NCBI RefSeq assembly: GCF_007754155.1
Contig: NZ_CP037423.1
Span: forward strand, 2,604,001 to 2,668,000
Direction of reading: 5' to 3'
Origin: Stieleria neptunia
GTDB taxonomy: Bacteria > Planctomycetota > Planctomycetia > Pirellulales > Pirellulaceae
Length of the DNA stretch: 64,000 bases
The notes beneath the pieces were generated by a model that saw nothing but the letters and a program-made list of their open reading frames with translations, ran no database searches and was not told where the DNA came from. Of this stretch, positions 54,994-63,494 are shown piece after piece (the stretch's first letter is position 1; the number at the start of each line of letters is the position of its first letter). A program made the translations under genes and the position numbers.

Positions 54994-55083
54994 CTATTTC
55001 TTGCGATGCCGAATTTTGCTGCGCATGCGTCGTTTCTTTCGTCCTACTTTTCGTCGCCCTTTCCCGGTCTTCTTGGTACCCAC
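54994..55083 (-). CDS. 29-residue very basic protein, probably ribosome-associated
   Basis: GTG start at 55083, TAG stop at 54996-54994. The product is MGTKKTGKGRRKVGRKKRRM followed by RSKIRHRKK: 18 of 29 residues are Lys or Arg. A TAG lies just before the GTG in frame, and GGAG stands 10 nt upstream, so the start is well fixed. The high charge and the RHRKK end recall tiny AURKAIP1/COX24-type or L34-like ribosomal proteins, but I cannot name it with certainty. The clean terminator downstream supports a real, separately transcribed gene. Confidence 0.65.
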   Translation of the reverse strand: MGTKKTGKGRRKVGRKKRRMRSKIRHRKK

Positions 55084-55300
55084 CTAGTCGGTTCTCCAAA
55101 AGTTTGCGCCGACTTGATCGGCCTTGAGTCAATTGTGAATGGATGTCTGGGGCCGGCGCTTTGGCGCGGCCAACTGCGAGCCCCAAAGCCTAGCAAATTC
55201 ACGATCGCGGGCAAGCCGAAAATGGGCCGTCGGACCCGGGGCCGGCCAAAACAGCCGGCAATCCGGCCAAACCGCGCGTCTCAGGCCTCCTGCGGCATCA

Positions 55301-56506
55301 TCACTCGCCCCCGATCGGCGGGCTTCCGTCGACAGGCCGCTCGCGATGGATCTGCTGGACGGCAAATTGGCCCAATCGGGGGAATCGAGACAGGGCGCCG
55401 ACGCTGTGACGCACCAGCACCGGGTGGCGGAGCAACCGGGAGATCATCCGGCACCGTCGCTGCTGCTTTCCCAAGGTCTGTTTCAAATCGTCGGTCCAGC
55501 GCTGCGGAAAATCCGGTCTCCAGCGGTCGATTGCGGCATCCACCCGGGGCACGACGGCCAACCCCGCGCGGATCGCCCACGCCATGCCTTCCCCGGTAAA
55601 CGGTTCGACGTAACCGGACGAATCACCGACATAGAACAGGCGGTGCCCCCCCGCGATCTTGCGGCGACGCGTCAGGTTCGGTGTTCCTCGGAAATGTGTC
55701 GATTGCAGCTGCTTGGCCAGATCCCAGCCGCACGAATGCAGGATTTGATGACAGACCTGGGCCGGGCCGGACGTCTGGACGGCGGCCCGATCCACCGCGG
55801 CGGCCAGATTGATGACCTGGTTCTCCGTGACCACCAAGCCGACGTATCCGGTTTCCGCGATCGCCATGTAAATCACGCCGCTGGACAAATGCATCGGTTC
55901 TCGCGGGTCGTCCAATTGCGTCCAATGGGCGCCCAAACCGATCCGCGAGTCCGCCGGCACGACCAGCCGGTCGTCGGGATCACCCGAGGCCGGTTTGCTG
56001 GCCAGTCCGTTGGCGGCGATCAAGACCGAAGCCTGATAGCGGTGGCCGTCGTTGTCCTGCAGCGAACGCGTCGGACTGTCGGGCGAGTCGTTGCCGATCG
56101 TGACCGCCGTGTCGCTCAAAAACTGTGCCCCGGCCGCAATCGCGGACTCGGCCAAGGCGTGGTCCATCGCGAAACGCGAAACCGCATGGCCGCCGGGCAG
56201 TTCTAAGTTCGCCCGGTTCAATCCGCTTCGAATGCTGTACTGATTCAGCCAGTGCCCGCCGAGTGCTTCGATTTTGTCCCAGACCCCGGCGCTGCGCAGT
56301 CCGGCGATGGCGTCGCCGTTGAGACAGGCGCCGCAAACCTTGTGACGCGGGAATGTCGCTCGTTCGATCAGCAAGACGTTGCGGCCCCGCCGCGCCAGCC
56401 CCAACGCGGACAACGAACCGGCGATCCCGGCGCCCACGATCACCGCGTCCCAGCGTTCCTGAGACGCTTGATGTCGGGTCGTCGTCGCTGCCAAGGCTGG
56501 GATCAT
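55301..56506 (-). CDS. FAD-dependent oxidoreductase, geranylgeranyl reductase family
   Basis: 401 residues from ATG 56506, chosen for the 4-bp overlap with the methyltransferase gene (ATGA). The FAD dinucleotide motif DAVIVGAGIAGSLSALGLARRG starts near residue 20, with VLLIERATFPRHKVCGACLN (the P-x-x-K-x-C-G motif of the geranylgeranyl reductase/GGR group) and YVGDSSGYVEPFTGEGMAWAI (G-D-A/S ... FAD phosphate contact). It should reduce or oxidise a lipid-like or polyketide substrate. Pairing with a methyltransferase is common in planctomycete alkylresorcinol-type clusters, but no type III polyketide synthase is in the window. Confidence 0.88.
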   Translation of the reverse strand: MIPALAATTTRHQASQERWDAVIVGAGIAGSLSALGLARRGRNVLLIERATFPRHKVCGACLNGDAIAGLRSAGVWDKIEALGGHWLNQYSIRSGLNRANLELPGGHAVSRFAMDHALAESAIAAGAQFLSDTAVTIGNDSPDSPTRSLQDNDGHRYQASVLIAANGLASKPASGDPDDRLVVPADSRIGLGAHWTQLDDPREPMHLSSGVIYMAIAETGYVGLVVTENQVINLAAAVDRAAVQTSGPAQVCHQILHSCGWDLAKQLQSTHFRGTPNLTRRRKIAGGHRLFYVGDSSGYVEPFTGEGMAWAIRAGLAVVPRVDAAIDRWRPDFPQRWTDDLKQTLGKQQRRCRMISRLLRHPVLVRHSVGALSRFPRLGQFAVQQIHRERPVDGSPPIGGE

Positions 56507-57219
56507 CGCGTGCTGGTTTGCGTGTCGTAAACCATCAAAAATCGCTCCGGCCATTTCCGCCTGATGCGGATCGGCGTCAGCCCGGCTTGCGACGCCAATT
56601 CGATCGCTTCGGCCATCGTCAACGCCGCACGCACGCTCAACGGACCATCGACGTGACAGACCCGACTGGTCGTCAGCAGCCGAATGCCCCACTTGGCCAA
56701 GACGTAGCCCAGCTGCGAACGCAGCAGGTCACTGATCACCACTCGGTGTCGTGCCGCGGTCCGCATCGAACGCAGCAGCCGAACGACATCGGCCGATTCG
56801 AGGTGATGGAGGAACAGTGAACTATAGACGACGTCAAAGTCCGAGGGTAAATCATGGCCGAGTACGTCTTGCTGGACAAACGTAACGTCCACGCCCCGGC
56901 GTTTCGCGTTCTCCCCGGCAAATTCCACCGCGGTCTGGCTGATGTCGCAGCCGACGACGTCGATCGCCAAACCCTCGCGATCGGCCAGTTGCTTGATCCC
57001 GATGGCGACATCACCGCCACCCGATGCGACATCGAGTACGCGAATCGGCCCCTCCGACCGCCCCCGTGCCACCTCGGCAATCGGTTTCCAGATCGAACGC
57101 GCCGCACCGCTGAGCCGATTGACGCGAGAGAGCCCTCGCAAGGCATCGGCGTGCAAGTCCGAATCGATGTCCGGTTCGTCCATCCATTCGTCTTGGCGGT
57201 CGCGGGTCGTTAATTGCAT
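56503..57219 (-). CDS. SAM-dependent methyltransferase (class I)
   Basis: 238 residues from ATG 57219 (MQLTTRDRQDEWMDEPD). Motif I is RVLDVASGGGDVAIGIKQL, motif II VVGCDISQTAVEFA, then VTFVQQDVLGHDLPSDFDVVYSSLFLHHLE. Family resembles UbiE/quinone-type methyltransferases (LSRVNRLSGAARS is also usual there). It overlaps the FAD oxidoreductase gene by 4 bp and follows the CPBP protease gene by 11 bp, forming one operon. The substrate is probably the same as for the oxidoreductase. Confidence 0.88.
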   Translation of the reverse strand: MQLTTRDRQDEWMDEPDIDSDLHADALRGLSRVNRLSGAARSIWKPIAEVARGRSEGPIRVLDVASGGGDVAIGIKQLADREGLAIDVVGCDISQTAVEFAGENAKRRGVDVTFVQQDVLGHDLPSDFDVVYSSLFLHHLESADVVRLLRSMRTAARHRVVISDLLRSQLGYVLAKWGIRLLTTSRVCHVDGPLSVRAALTMAEAIELASQAGLTPIRIRRKWPERFLMVYDTQTSTR

Positions 57220-57230
57220 GGCGATGATCG

Positions 57231-58079
57231 CTACCAGAGATGCCAGGTGCCGGTCAGACAGACGTAAATGCCCAAAATCAAGTTTGTGACGCCGTGCGCG
57301 ATCACACAATTCCAAAACTTTCCCGTTTTCACCATCAGCCAACTCACCAACGAAAACCAAAGCGCCGCAGCAATGAACTCTGCCGGGTGGGTCGCGATTC
57401 CGTACACCGTTCCGATGATCAGACCGGTGCGGCCGATTTCACGCAGCGGCAGCGCGGGCCAGTTTTCGGCTTCAAAGGCCCGCATCACAAACCCACGCAA
57501 AAACAGTTCTTCTGCTATCGGGACGCAAACCGCCAGCAAGGTGAAACGCACCATCAAAAAACCAACCAATTCGAAACCCGGCTGATAGGTCGCAAACGGA
57601 TTGACCCCTTCGCGTTGCGGTAACCAATCGTCCGACAGTCCAATCGTCTCGATCAGCTGGCGTTCCAAATCGAGCGAGCAGACTGCGATCCAAAGCACCG
57701 CGCCGCCGATGCCGACGATCCATCCCCAGCGATCGATCGTCAACGGAAACTGACGGACGACCTCTTTGCCGAACCAAAGCATCAGCGCCGACATCGCCAC
57801 GACCCGAGCGAGGACGGAAATCAAGTACGCTTGGGCATTGATGGTCTCGCCGTCGCGGACCGGGCTGGTGTCGATCGCCGCGGCCAGCACAAAGAACACC
57901 AGCAGCGGCACGATCATGGCCGCTTTGCTTTGCCACGTCGCCGCCGCCTGTCCGCCCGAGCTCTGTCCGCCCGAGCTCTGTCCGCCCGAGCCCTGTCCGC
58001 CCGAGCCCTGTCCGCCCGAGCCCTGTCCGCCCGAGCTCTGTGCTGGATCCTGGACGGGACGCTGCACTGGATCGCTCAC
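57231..58079 (-). CDS. CPBP family intramembrane metalloprotease (CAAX-like)
   Basis: 282 residues. After an N-terminal repeat linker (SGGQG and SGGQS units, about residues 15-45, coded by six 15-bp units at 57953-58040) come about seven membrane helices. The protease motifs are PIAEELFLRGFVMRAF (E-E-x-x-x-R) and GIATHPAEFIAAALWF (His of motif 2), then FWNCVIAHGVTNLILG (motif 3 H-x-x-x-N). All catalytic residues are present. It overlaps the P-loop ATPase gene by 4 bp. Role may be processing of membrane proteins or bacteriocin-like peptides; not known. Confidence 0.87.
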   Translation of the reverse strand: MSDPVQRPVQDPAQSSGGQGSGGQGSGGQGSGGQSSGGQSSGGQAAATWQSKAAMIVPLLVFFVLAAAIDTSPVRDGETINAQAYLISVLARVVAMSALMLWFGKEVVRQFPLTIDRWGWIVGIGGAVLWIAVCSLDLERQLIETIGLSDDWLPQREGVNPFATYQPGFELVGFLMVRFTLLAVCVPIAEELFLRGFVMRAFEAENWPALPLREIGRTGLIIGTVYGIATHPAEFIAAALWFSLVSWLMVKTGKFWNCVIAHGVTNLILGIYVCLTGTWHLW

Positions 58080-59602
58080 AACGTATTCGAATCGACTTCG
58101 CGACTGTAAACGGCCAGCACGGTTTCAAAGGTTTCCGAGCGAATCTTGTATTCGGGGTTGGAATCGGTGTACCGATTGCAATGATCGACCAAGACACGAT
58201 ACAGGAATCGGAACAGATGCCTGGGCACACGCAGCGAGTTAAATGCGGAGATGATTCGCGCGTAATCCAAATCCGCAAACAGATCCTTCGGCTCGGGGGA
58301 TTGCCCGGGTTGGGCACAGGCCATCATGCGGGCGCGGGCCAGATCGTAGAGTGATTCGCCGGTCCACTGGAACGACGGGATCACGTTTTGCTTGTCCAAT
58401 CGGGCGCGTTCGTGAAAGTCGCGCGACTCGCGTTCCATGTCCCGGTGCAAATCCTGGGGCAGCATCAATTTGAATCCGATCCCCGGATGTTTGAGCAGTT
58501 TGTTGTCCAGCAGCGGCCAGACGAACAGACGCATCAGTTCGGTCTTGCCCCCGGTCATGTGGGGTTCGTCGACACGGTCCATCAACACGATCATGCCACA
58601 GTAACCGAGACGGTCGATCACCGACTGGAACTTGTTGAGCAATTCGTAGCGGTCGTCGGTCCGGTCGTAACGCGGCAAGGGCTGGCTGGCCAGCTCTTTG
58701 ATCGGAATCCAATGCAGCAGCTTGCGCGTGGTTCCGATTTCCCGTTTCCCGACGCGCATGTGTCGACGAATCCGAAACGCCGCCCACCACGTTTTCAGCA
58801 GACGCACCAAGTACGGCGCCGACCCGATCAACATCAAAACGGGCGCCAGCCAGAGGTAATCCCAAACCGTCTTGGCCGCCACCGCTTCGCCGCCCTCGGC
58901 CGCGGCGGCATCCCCGCCACCGGACCCGGTGAACATCAGGTAGACGAATCCACAGGCGACGATCACGCTCCACGCGCATGCGAACCAGCAGCTGATCTTT
59001 GCCACCACGTTGTTGTACCCGAGGTGGCGCCGCAGGTCGTTCCAACGATCGATGAAGGAGCCGTCGCTGGATTGGTCGTAACAGGCGGCCAACAGCAGTA
59101 GGTCACGCGAGGCGGTGCGGTCCAGCTTCGAGAGTGCCTGGCGGTCGATCCCGTCGTCGACGTGGTCGGCTTTCAAAATTTGATCGACCAGCTTGGTGAC
59201 GCCCAGGCACAGAATGGAATCCATGTGGTCCCAAAGCTTCCATTCTTTGAGCACACGTTCCGGTTTGCGATTGGTGCGTCGGCTCAATCGTTCACTGAAG
59301 TGATCCAGGAACGGATTGAAGTCGTCGTAGGCGATCGTGTAGATCCGCTCGGCGGGATGTTCTTGGTTGAACTTTTGCAGGTGCCGCCGGATCTGTAACC
59401 GCATCGCGGTCTTGCCGGATCCTTTGGGGCCGAACACGATCGCGGTCGACGGTTCTTTGGGATCGCCGTAAACCTTGTCCCAGACGGGATGGTAGGCGTT
59501 GGCAATGCAGTGTTCCTTGAACACCTGATCCGTCTGGGCGTCTTCTTCGGCAAACGGATTGCGGACGATCCCGTGGTGCTCAAGCAAACTCTGGATATTC
59601 AT
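58076..59602 (-). CDS. Membrane-linked P-loop NTPase (KAP/ORC-like)
   Basis: 508 residues. Walker A GPKGSGKT at 58-65, preceded by the N-terminal lead NPFAEEDAQTDQVFKEH seen in AAA-like cell-envelope ATPases. Two membrane helices interrupt the protein (about 207-230, CWFACAWSVIVACGFVYLMF, and about 250-275, YLWLAPVLMLIGSAPYLVRL). Walker B is MIVLMDRVDEPH near 337-348, then a helical lid. This split of the NTPase by membrane helices is as in KAP-type ATPases. It heads the operon with the CPBP protease, methyltransferase and oxidoreductase. Function unknown; a role in membrane-protein control is inference. Confidence 0.78.
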   Translation of the reverse strand: MNIQSLLEHHGIVRNPFAEEDAQTDQVFKEHCIANAYHPVWDKVYGDPKEPSTAIVFGPKGSGKTAMRLQIRRHLQKFNQEHPAERIYTIAYDDFNPFLDHFSERLSRRTNRKPERVLKEWKLWDHMDSILCLGVTKLVDQILKADHVDDGIDRQALSKLDRTASRDLLLLAACYDQSSDGSFIDRWNDLRRHLGYNNVVAKISCWFACAWSVIVACGFVYLMFTGSGGGDAAAAEGGEAVAAKTVWDYLWLAPVLMLIGSAPYLVRLLKTWWAAFRIRRHMRVGKREIGTTRKLLHWIPIKELASQPLPRYDRTDDRYELLNKFQSVIDRLGYCGMIVLMDRVDEPHMTGGKTELMRLFVWPLLDNKLLKHPGIGFKLMLPQDLHRDMERESRDFHERARLDKQNVIPSFQWTGESLYDLARARMMACAQPGQSPEPKDLFADLDYARIISAFNSLRVPRHLFRFLYRVLVDHCNRYTDSNPEYKIRSETFETVLAVYSREVDSNTL

Positions 59603-59672
59603 AGTCGAATCATTGCCTCGTGCTCAGAAACTCAAGAGCGGTGCTTGAAACCCATTCAGCGACGTCGCGGTC

Positions 59673-60248
59673 TCACTGACCGATCGATTTGACCATCGTC
59701 ACAAACTTTTCACGGTTGGTCTTCACCACATCGGCCGGCCCGATCATCTTGATGAAAAACTGGCGTCCTTCCGGCTCGATCAAGATCGCGCCGGCCATCG
59801 CGTAGTTCTCGCGCTGGACGACTTTGCCTCCGGCGAACGGGCCACCGCCCATGCGTTCGGCATAGGCGCCGCTGACGTCGACGATGTGAACCGTCCATTT
59901 GCCGATGTCCATCTTTTCACTTTTCTGGGCCGCTTCGTCGCCGCCCGAAAACTGGCCTTTCCAGCGTTTGATGTTGGCGTCGACGCTACCGCCGGCAGCC
60001 ATCATCGTCAACCGCGCCGTCGTTTCGCCTTCGCCGACCTTGAACTCATGCTGCACGATCCGGGAAGCCGGTTGGGTCCGTTTGAATTCCGCGGGAACCT
60101 TCAGCTCGGCTTTGTCAAACACACTGACCGACTCGGGGGCTTTCTCCGCCTGTTCGGCAGTGGCCGGACTCGCCGCGACGAGGACGGCCGACGAAAGGAA
60201 CGCTGCGATCAGAGCGACAGGTCGAAGGGCTGGGTATCGGTTTCGCAT
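59673..60248 (-). CDS. Secreted hypothetical protein
   Basis: 191 residues with a clear signal peptide (ALRPVALIAAFLSSAVLVAASPATAEQ). The mature part has FKRTQPASRIVQHEFKVGEGETTARLTMMAAGGSVDANIKRWKGQF and ENYAMAGAILIEPEGRQFFIKMIGPADVV ... FVTMVKSIGQ, a mixed alpha/beta pattern often annotated as hypothetical in Planctomycetes (similar to 'PsbP/MOG1-like' folds). No catalytic motif. Two 14-bp direct repeats (ACGGGAAGACAGTG) stand upstream at 60278-60291 and 60295-60308 and could be a regulator site. Confidence 0.75.
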   Translation of the reverse strand: MRNRYPALRPVALIAAFLSSAVLVAASPATAEQAEKAPESVSVFDKAELKVPAEFKRTQPASRIVQHEFKVGEGETTARLTMMAAGGSVDANIKRWKGQFSGGDEAAQKSEKMDIGKWTVHIVDVSGAYAERMGGGPFAGGKVVQRENYAMAGAILIEPEGRQFFIKMIGPADVVKTNREKFVTMVKSIGQ

Positions 60249-60385
60249 CTAGGGGACTCCGCGATGGTCAAGTGAAGACGGGAAGACAGTGAATACGGGA
60301 AGACAGTGTTCAATCTTGGAACACTTTAGTCGATCAGGCAAAGAGTACGAAAGTCGTCCAGACCGGTCGGAAACCAAATCTCGCG

Positions 60386-61369
60386 TTAACCACGGGTCGA
60401 CGCCACCAAGAACAGGGTGACGATCAACCCGACGACGAGGGCCGCCAGAACGGCGACCAGGGTGATCCGCCGTGAGGAGCGTTTTCGTCGAACCGCACCG
60501 ATTTTTGCGTCGCCGGCGAACTCGGAATGGATCCGGCTGGTCTTTTCGCGGGCGATCGGCGTGGTCAATTTTGACCCGCTCGGGCCGTCGGCGAACGGAT
60601 CGGCGGTGTCCAGTGACTGCGAGCCCGGTAGCGAATCGGCGATCTCGGGCAACGCGTCGGAAGCCTCACGCCACTGCGGCCAGCCGTCTTTCCACAACAA
60701 CGCCGTCTTCGCCACACGTCCCTCGTCGATCCAGACCTTTAACATCGCCGAGGTGGCCGGCCCGTATTGTCCCCCGCTGGGTGGACGGACGTACCAGGTG
60801 GAGGCCGATTCGCCGGAGAGCAATTCCGGTTCCGCCCCCGCCGAGGAAACCGCGGGGTTCGCCGCTGCCGCATGCGCCGTGGCGGTGCTCGCCGGTTGGC
60901 TCGCTGCCGGTTGTGGGCCGCTCGGATGGCTCTCGGTTTGTGGTGCGTCCTCTCTGGCGGAGGTTGCCGCCGGGGATGGCCGGGGTTCCTCGTTGCGCGG
61001 GATCGCTGCTTGCGAGGTTGCTGCTTGCGAGGTTGCTGCTTGCGAGGTTGCTGCTTGCGAGGTTGCTGCTTGCGAGGTTGCTGCTTGCGAGGTTGCTGCT
61101 TGCGAGGTTGCTGCTTGCGAGGTTGCTGCTTGCGAGGTTGCTGCTTGCGGTGTGGCGATGGCGGCGGATCGCTCGCTCGGGGTGCCCGTGTTTCCCGCCC
61201 CCGCCCCCGCCCCCGCACCGGACGGGGCGATCGGAGTTGAGAATTCGGTGTCGGCCAGTGGGATACGAAACTTGGTGCCGCATTCGGGGCAGAGTCCACG
61301 ACGGCCCGCCAACTCGGTTTTGATATTCAGCGGTTTCCCACAACCGTGACACGAAAAGCGGATTCCCAT
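60386..61369 (-). CDS. Zinc-ribbon/GYF-domain protein with repeat linker and membrane helix
   Basis: 327 residues from ATG 61369 (the longer frame to 61480 overlaps the TadE gene). Order: a zinc ribbon IRFSCHGCGKPLNIKTELAG ... GLCPECGTKF, a linker of nine-ten SQAAT units (15-bp repeat GCTTGCGAGGTTGCT, 61009-61145), a Pro/Ser-rich stretch, a GYF_2/DUF4339 domain (TWYVRPPSGGQYGPATSAMLKVWIDEGRV, ALLWKDGWPQWREAS), and a C-terminal membrane helix (ITLVAVLAALVVGLIVTLFLV). A tail-anchored adaptor by layout; the GYF domain would bind proline-rich partners. It is downstream of the Tad-like genes on the same strand. Confidence 0.82.
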   Translation of the reverse strand: MGIRFSCHGCGKPLNIKTELAGRRGLCPECGTKFRIPLADTEFSTPIAPSGAGAGAGAGNTGTPSERSAAIATPQAATSQAATSQAATSQAATSQAATSQAATSQAATSQAATSQAATSQAAIPRNEEPRPSPAATSAREDAPQTESHPSGPQPAASQPASTATAHAAAANPAVSSAGAEPELLSGESASTWYVRPPSGGQYGPATSAMLKVWIDEGRVAKTALLWKDGWPQWREASDALPEIADSLPGSQSLDTADPFADGPSGSKLTTPIAREKTSRIHSEFAGDAKIGAVRRKRSSRRITLVAVLAALVVGLIVTLFLVASTRG

Positions 61370-61460
61370 CGGACTGCATCGAAAAGACTGGAGCGGAGAT
61401 CCCGGCTGGCCGTCCTGTGACGGCGAAGCGGGAGAAGCGACCAGTGTAGCCCATTGCCCG

Positions 61461-61994
61461 CTACAGATTGGCGGTTTCACGCTTCATCGTCAGCGTCCGG
61501 ACAATTTTCTTGCCGCCGGTGAACTGTGGCGGCACGAACGTGTTGGCATCCAAGGAGACTTCGATGGTCACGGTCAATTCGGGGGTCTGGTTGTTGATCT
61601 GAGCGGGGGAGACGTTGACCGTGGCGCCATGCAGCCCCAGGGTTCCCAGGACGGTGTTGGCCGTCGACCGCGCGTCGGCCGCGGTGCCCCCGGGGACGAT
61701 CGCTTTGCGACAGCCTTCGTAGACCGCGTTATCGACGGTGTGCCGAATCATCGCGACGCGACAGAATTCAAAGGCGGCGAAGAAAAAGAAGAACAGCAAT
61801 GGAGCGACGATCGCGAATTCGACCATGGCCGACCCGCGTCGCCGCCGCCGACCGACTCGGTTGCCGGTTCGCGCGCGGTCAGGTGGTCGGATCTCGGATT
61901 GGAAGCCTGTGTCGGTTTGAAAATCCGCGGTTGGGGCATTCACGTGGTTGTCACTCCCGTTTGTCGCGATCGCTGAATTGTGTGTGGCTGTCAT
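61461..61994 (-). CDS. TadE-like pilus assembly protein
   Basis: 177 residues. After a 50-residue basic lead (RRRRRGSAMVEFA), the TadE motif GSAMVEFAIVAPLLFFFFFAAFEFCRV starts a single helix of pseudopilin type; Glu59 follows the processing-like position. The remainder is extracellular (VNVSPAQINNQTPELTVTIEVSL, typical TadE ending). It overlaps the vWA gene by 4 bp. TadE/F proteins are minor pilins of Flp/Tad systems; in Planctomycetes they are often isolated from the rest of the tad locus, as here (no tadA/B/C seen). Confidence 0.88.
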   Translation of the reverse strand: MTATHNSAIATNGSDNHVNAPTADFQTDTGFQSEIRPPDRARTGNRVGRRRRRGSAMVEFAIVAPLLFFFFFAAFEFCRVAMIRHTVDNAVYEGCRKAIVPGGTAADARSTANTVLGTLGLHGATVNVSPAQINNQTPELTVTIEVSLDANTFVPPQFTGGKKIVRTLTMKRETANL

Positions 61995-63058
61995 TCTGTG
62001 ATCACCGTTCCCAGGGTGAGAGCGATTTCACGATAGGCCTCGGTCAGTTCGGCGGCACTGAGCGCGTGGAAATGTTTGCCGCCACCGATTTGCGCGACCG
62101 TTCGCATCCGGTCTTGGTCGGCGCCGCTGCCGAACGTGATCGTGTGAATTTGGATCTGGCTGGCAGCCAAGTCCGTGGCCACGGTGCTCGGCTCGGGGCC
62201 TTCGTTGTGCAGTCCATCGGTCATCACGATCATCGTCCGTTCCACGAATTCCTGGTCGCGTCCGTCCAGCATGATTGCCTCACCGGCTCTCATGCCGCGG
62301 CTGATGCTGGTGCGACCGCTGGTGACCAGCGCGGACAAGCCGTCGGTCACTTCGACCAGGTTGGCGGTCAGGGCGACATCCTCGGTGGCAAACTGGCTGT
62401 AGGATGCCAAGCCGACTTGCTCGTTGACCGGGGTGGTGTTGAGCGTGGCGACGAACACGCCGATCGCGGTTTGCAGATCCGCGAACTTGGATCCTCTCAT
62501 GGACCCGCTGCGGTCGACCACCAGGATGACGTCACGTTCGATGTACGTGGCCGCCGCCGTCATTTCGGGTTCAAACGTGCTGAACCCCAGAATGTTTCCG
62601 AACAACAACGGGATCGCTCCGGAGGCGGAGTCGCTGGTGCGGCGCCCGGTCACGCGGACGGTGTTCAGTGGTGTCTCACCGCGGCGAAAGACGAAGCGTC
62701 CGTCGGCATCGAGATCGCTGCGGCCGAATTCGAAATCACCGGATTCCAGCTGCAGCGGTTGCCCGTTGACTCGATTGAGCAACGCGATCTCCTGGCCCTT
62801 GCGAATCGCCAGCGACGTGTCAAAGGACTTGGACAATTCTTGTGATGCCGCTTGGGAAGCGGCGTCGGTGGCCGACCGCAATTCCGTTCGCGACAGGTGC
62901 ATGTGTGCGATGTCGACCGAAAAGGCGACCGTGGCGAGAAAACCGACCAGCATCACGAGGATCAGAATCAGCATCGCACCGCGGCGTTGCCGGCGACGCA
63001 TCAGACGGTACTTGACCATGGGGTTCAAACGACTTGGATTATCAATGGGGTGGGGCAC
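61991..63058 (-). CDS. TadG-like protein with von Willebrand factor A domain
   Basis: 355 residues. N-terminal basic stretch and helix of the TadG type (RRRQRRGAMLILILVMLVGFLATVAFSVDIAHMHLSRTELRSATDAASQA), then a vWA domain (about 175-355) with the MIDAS motif DVILVVDRSGSMRGSK, threonine/Asp sites in TSGRTSISRGM and IVMTDGLHNEGPE. It can bind metal and adhere to partner proteins outside the cell. Gene order and 7-bp gap to the upstream TadE gene make it one operon. Start ATG 63058 (a later start, MVKYRLMRRR, is also possible). Confidence 0.88.
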   Translation of the reverse strand: MPHPIDNPSRLNPMVKYRLMRRRQRRGAMLILILVMLVGFLATVAFSVDIAHMHLSRTELRSATDAASQAASQELSKSFDTSLAIRKGQEIALLNRVNGQPLQLESGDFEFGRSDLDADGRFVFRRGETPLNTVRVTGRRTSDSASGAIPLLFGNILGFSTFEPEMTAAATYIERDVILVVDRSGSMRGSKFADLQTAIGVFVATLNTTPVNEQVGLASYSQFATEDVALTANLVEVTDGLSALVTSGRTSISRGMRAGEAIMLDGRDQEFVERTMIVMTDGLHNEGPEPSTVATDLAASQIQIHTITFGSGADQDRMRTVAQIGGGKHFHALSAAELTEAYREIALTLGTVITE

Positions 63059-63065
63059 GGTTGAT

Positions 63066-63494
63066 CTATTCCTTTAACATCACGACGCGGGCGACCAGCG
63101 TTCGGTTGGTGACAAATTCCCCCGCGATCGGACTGTTGGTTCGCGTCGGGGCCGAGACTTCACAGACGACTTGTTCGCCACGTTGCAGGTCGTCGACACC
63201 GGTCGGAAATTGGATCTCGAAGTCATTGACGCGCCGGGATTCCAGGATCGCCACCGCACGCGCGTCGGCGTCCGCTTCGGTGCTGCCCGATTGAGAGGCC
63301 TCACGGACGGCCTCGTAACAGGCGACATTGAGGGACTGTTTGAGAAAGATGAAGCTGGACGCCTCGATCGATCCGAACACCAGCAGCACGATCACGGGCA
63401 TGCAGACCGCGAATTCAACCGCAGCCACCCCGTCTCGTTTCCGGCGACCACTTCGCGCGCCGAGAATCGAACTGCGTTTGAAGGGGTTAGCCAT
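63066..63494 (-). CDS. TadE-like pilus assembly protein
   Basis: 142 residues from ATG 63494 (MANPFKRSSILGARSGRRKR), which overlaps the upstream gene by 8 bp. Pilin-like helix: DGVAAVEFAVCMPVIVLLVFGSIEASSFIFLKQ, with Glu in the V-E-F-A motif. The C-terminal part (VNDFEIQFPTGVDDLQRGEQVVCEVSAPTRTNSP) is the usual TadE ending. Second TadE in the operon; two minor pilins plus TadG are typical. Confidence 0.87.
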   Translation of the reverse strand: MANPFKRSSILGARSGRRKRDGVAAVEFAVCMPVIVLLVFGSIEASSFIFLKQSLNVACYEAVREASQSGSTEADADARAVAILESRRVNDFEIQFPTGVDDLQRGEQVVCEVSAPTRTNSPIAGEFVTNRTLVARVVMLKE

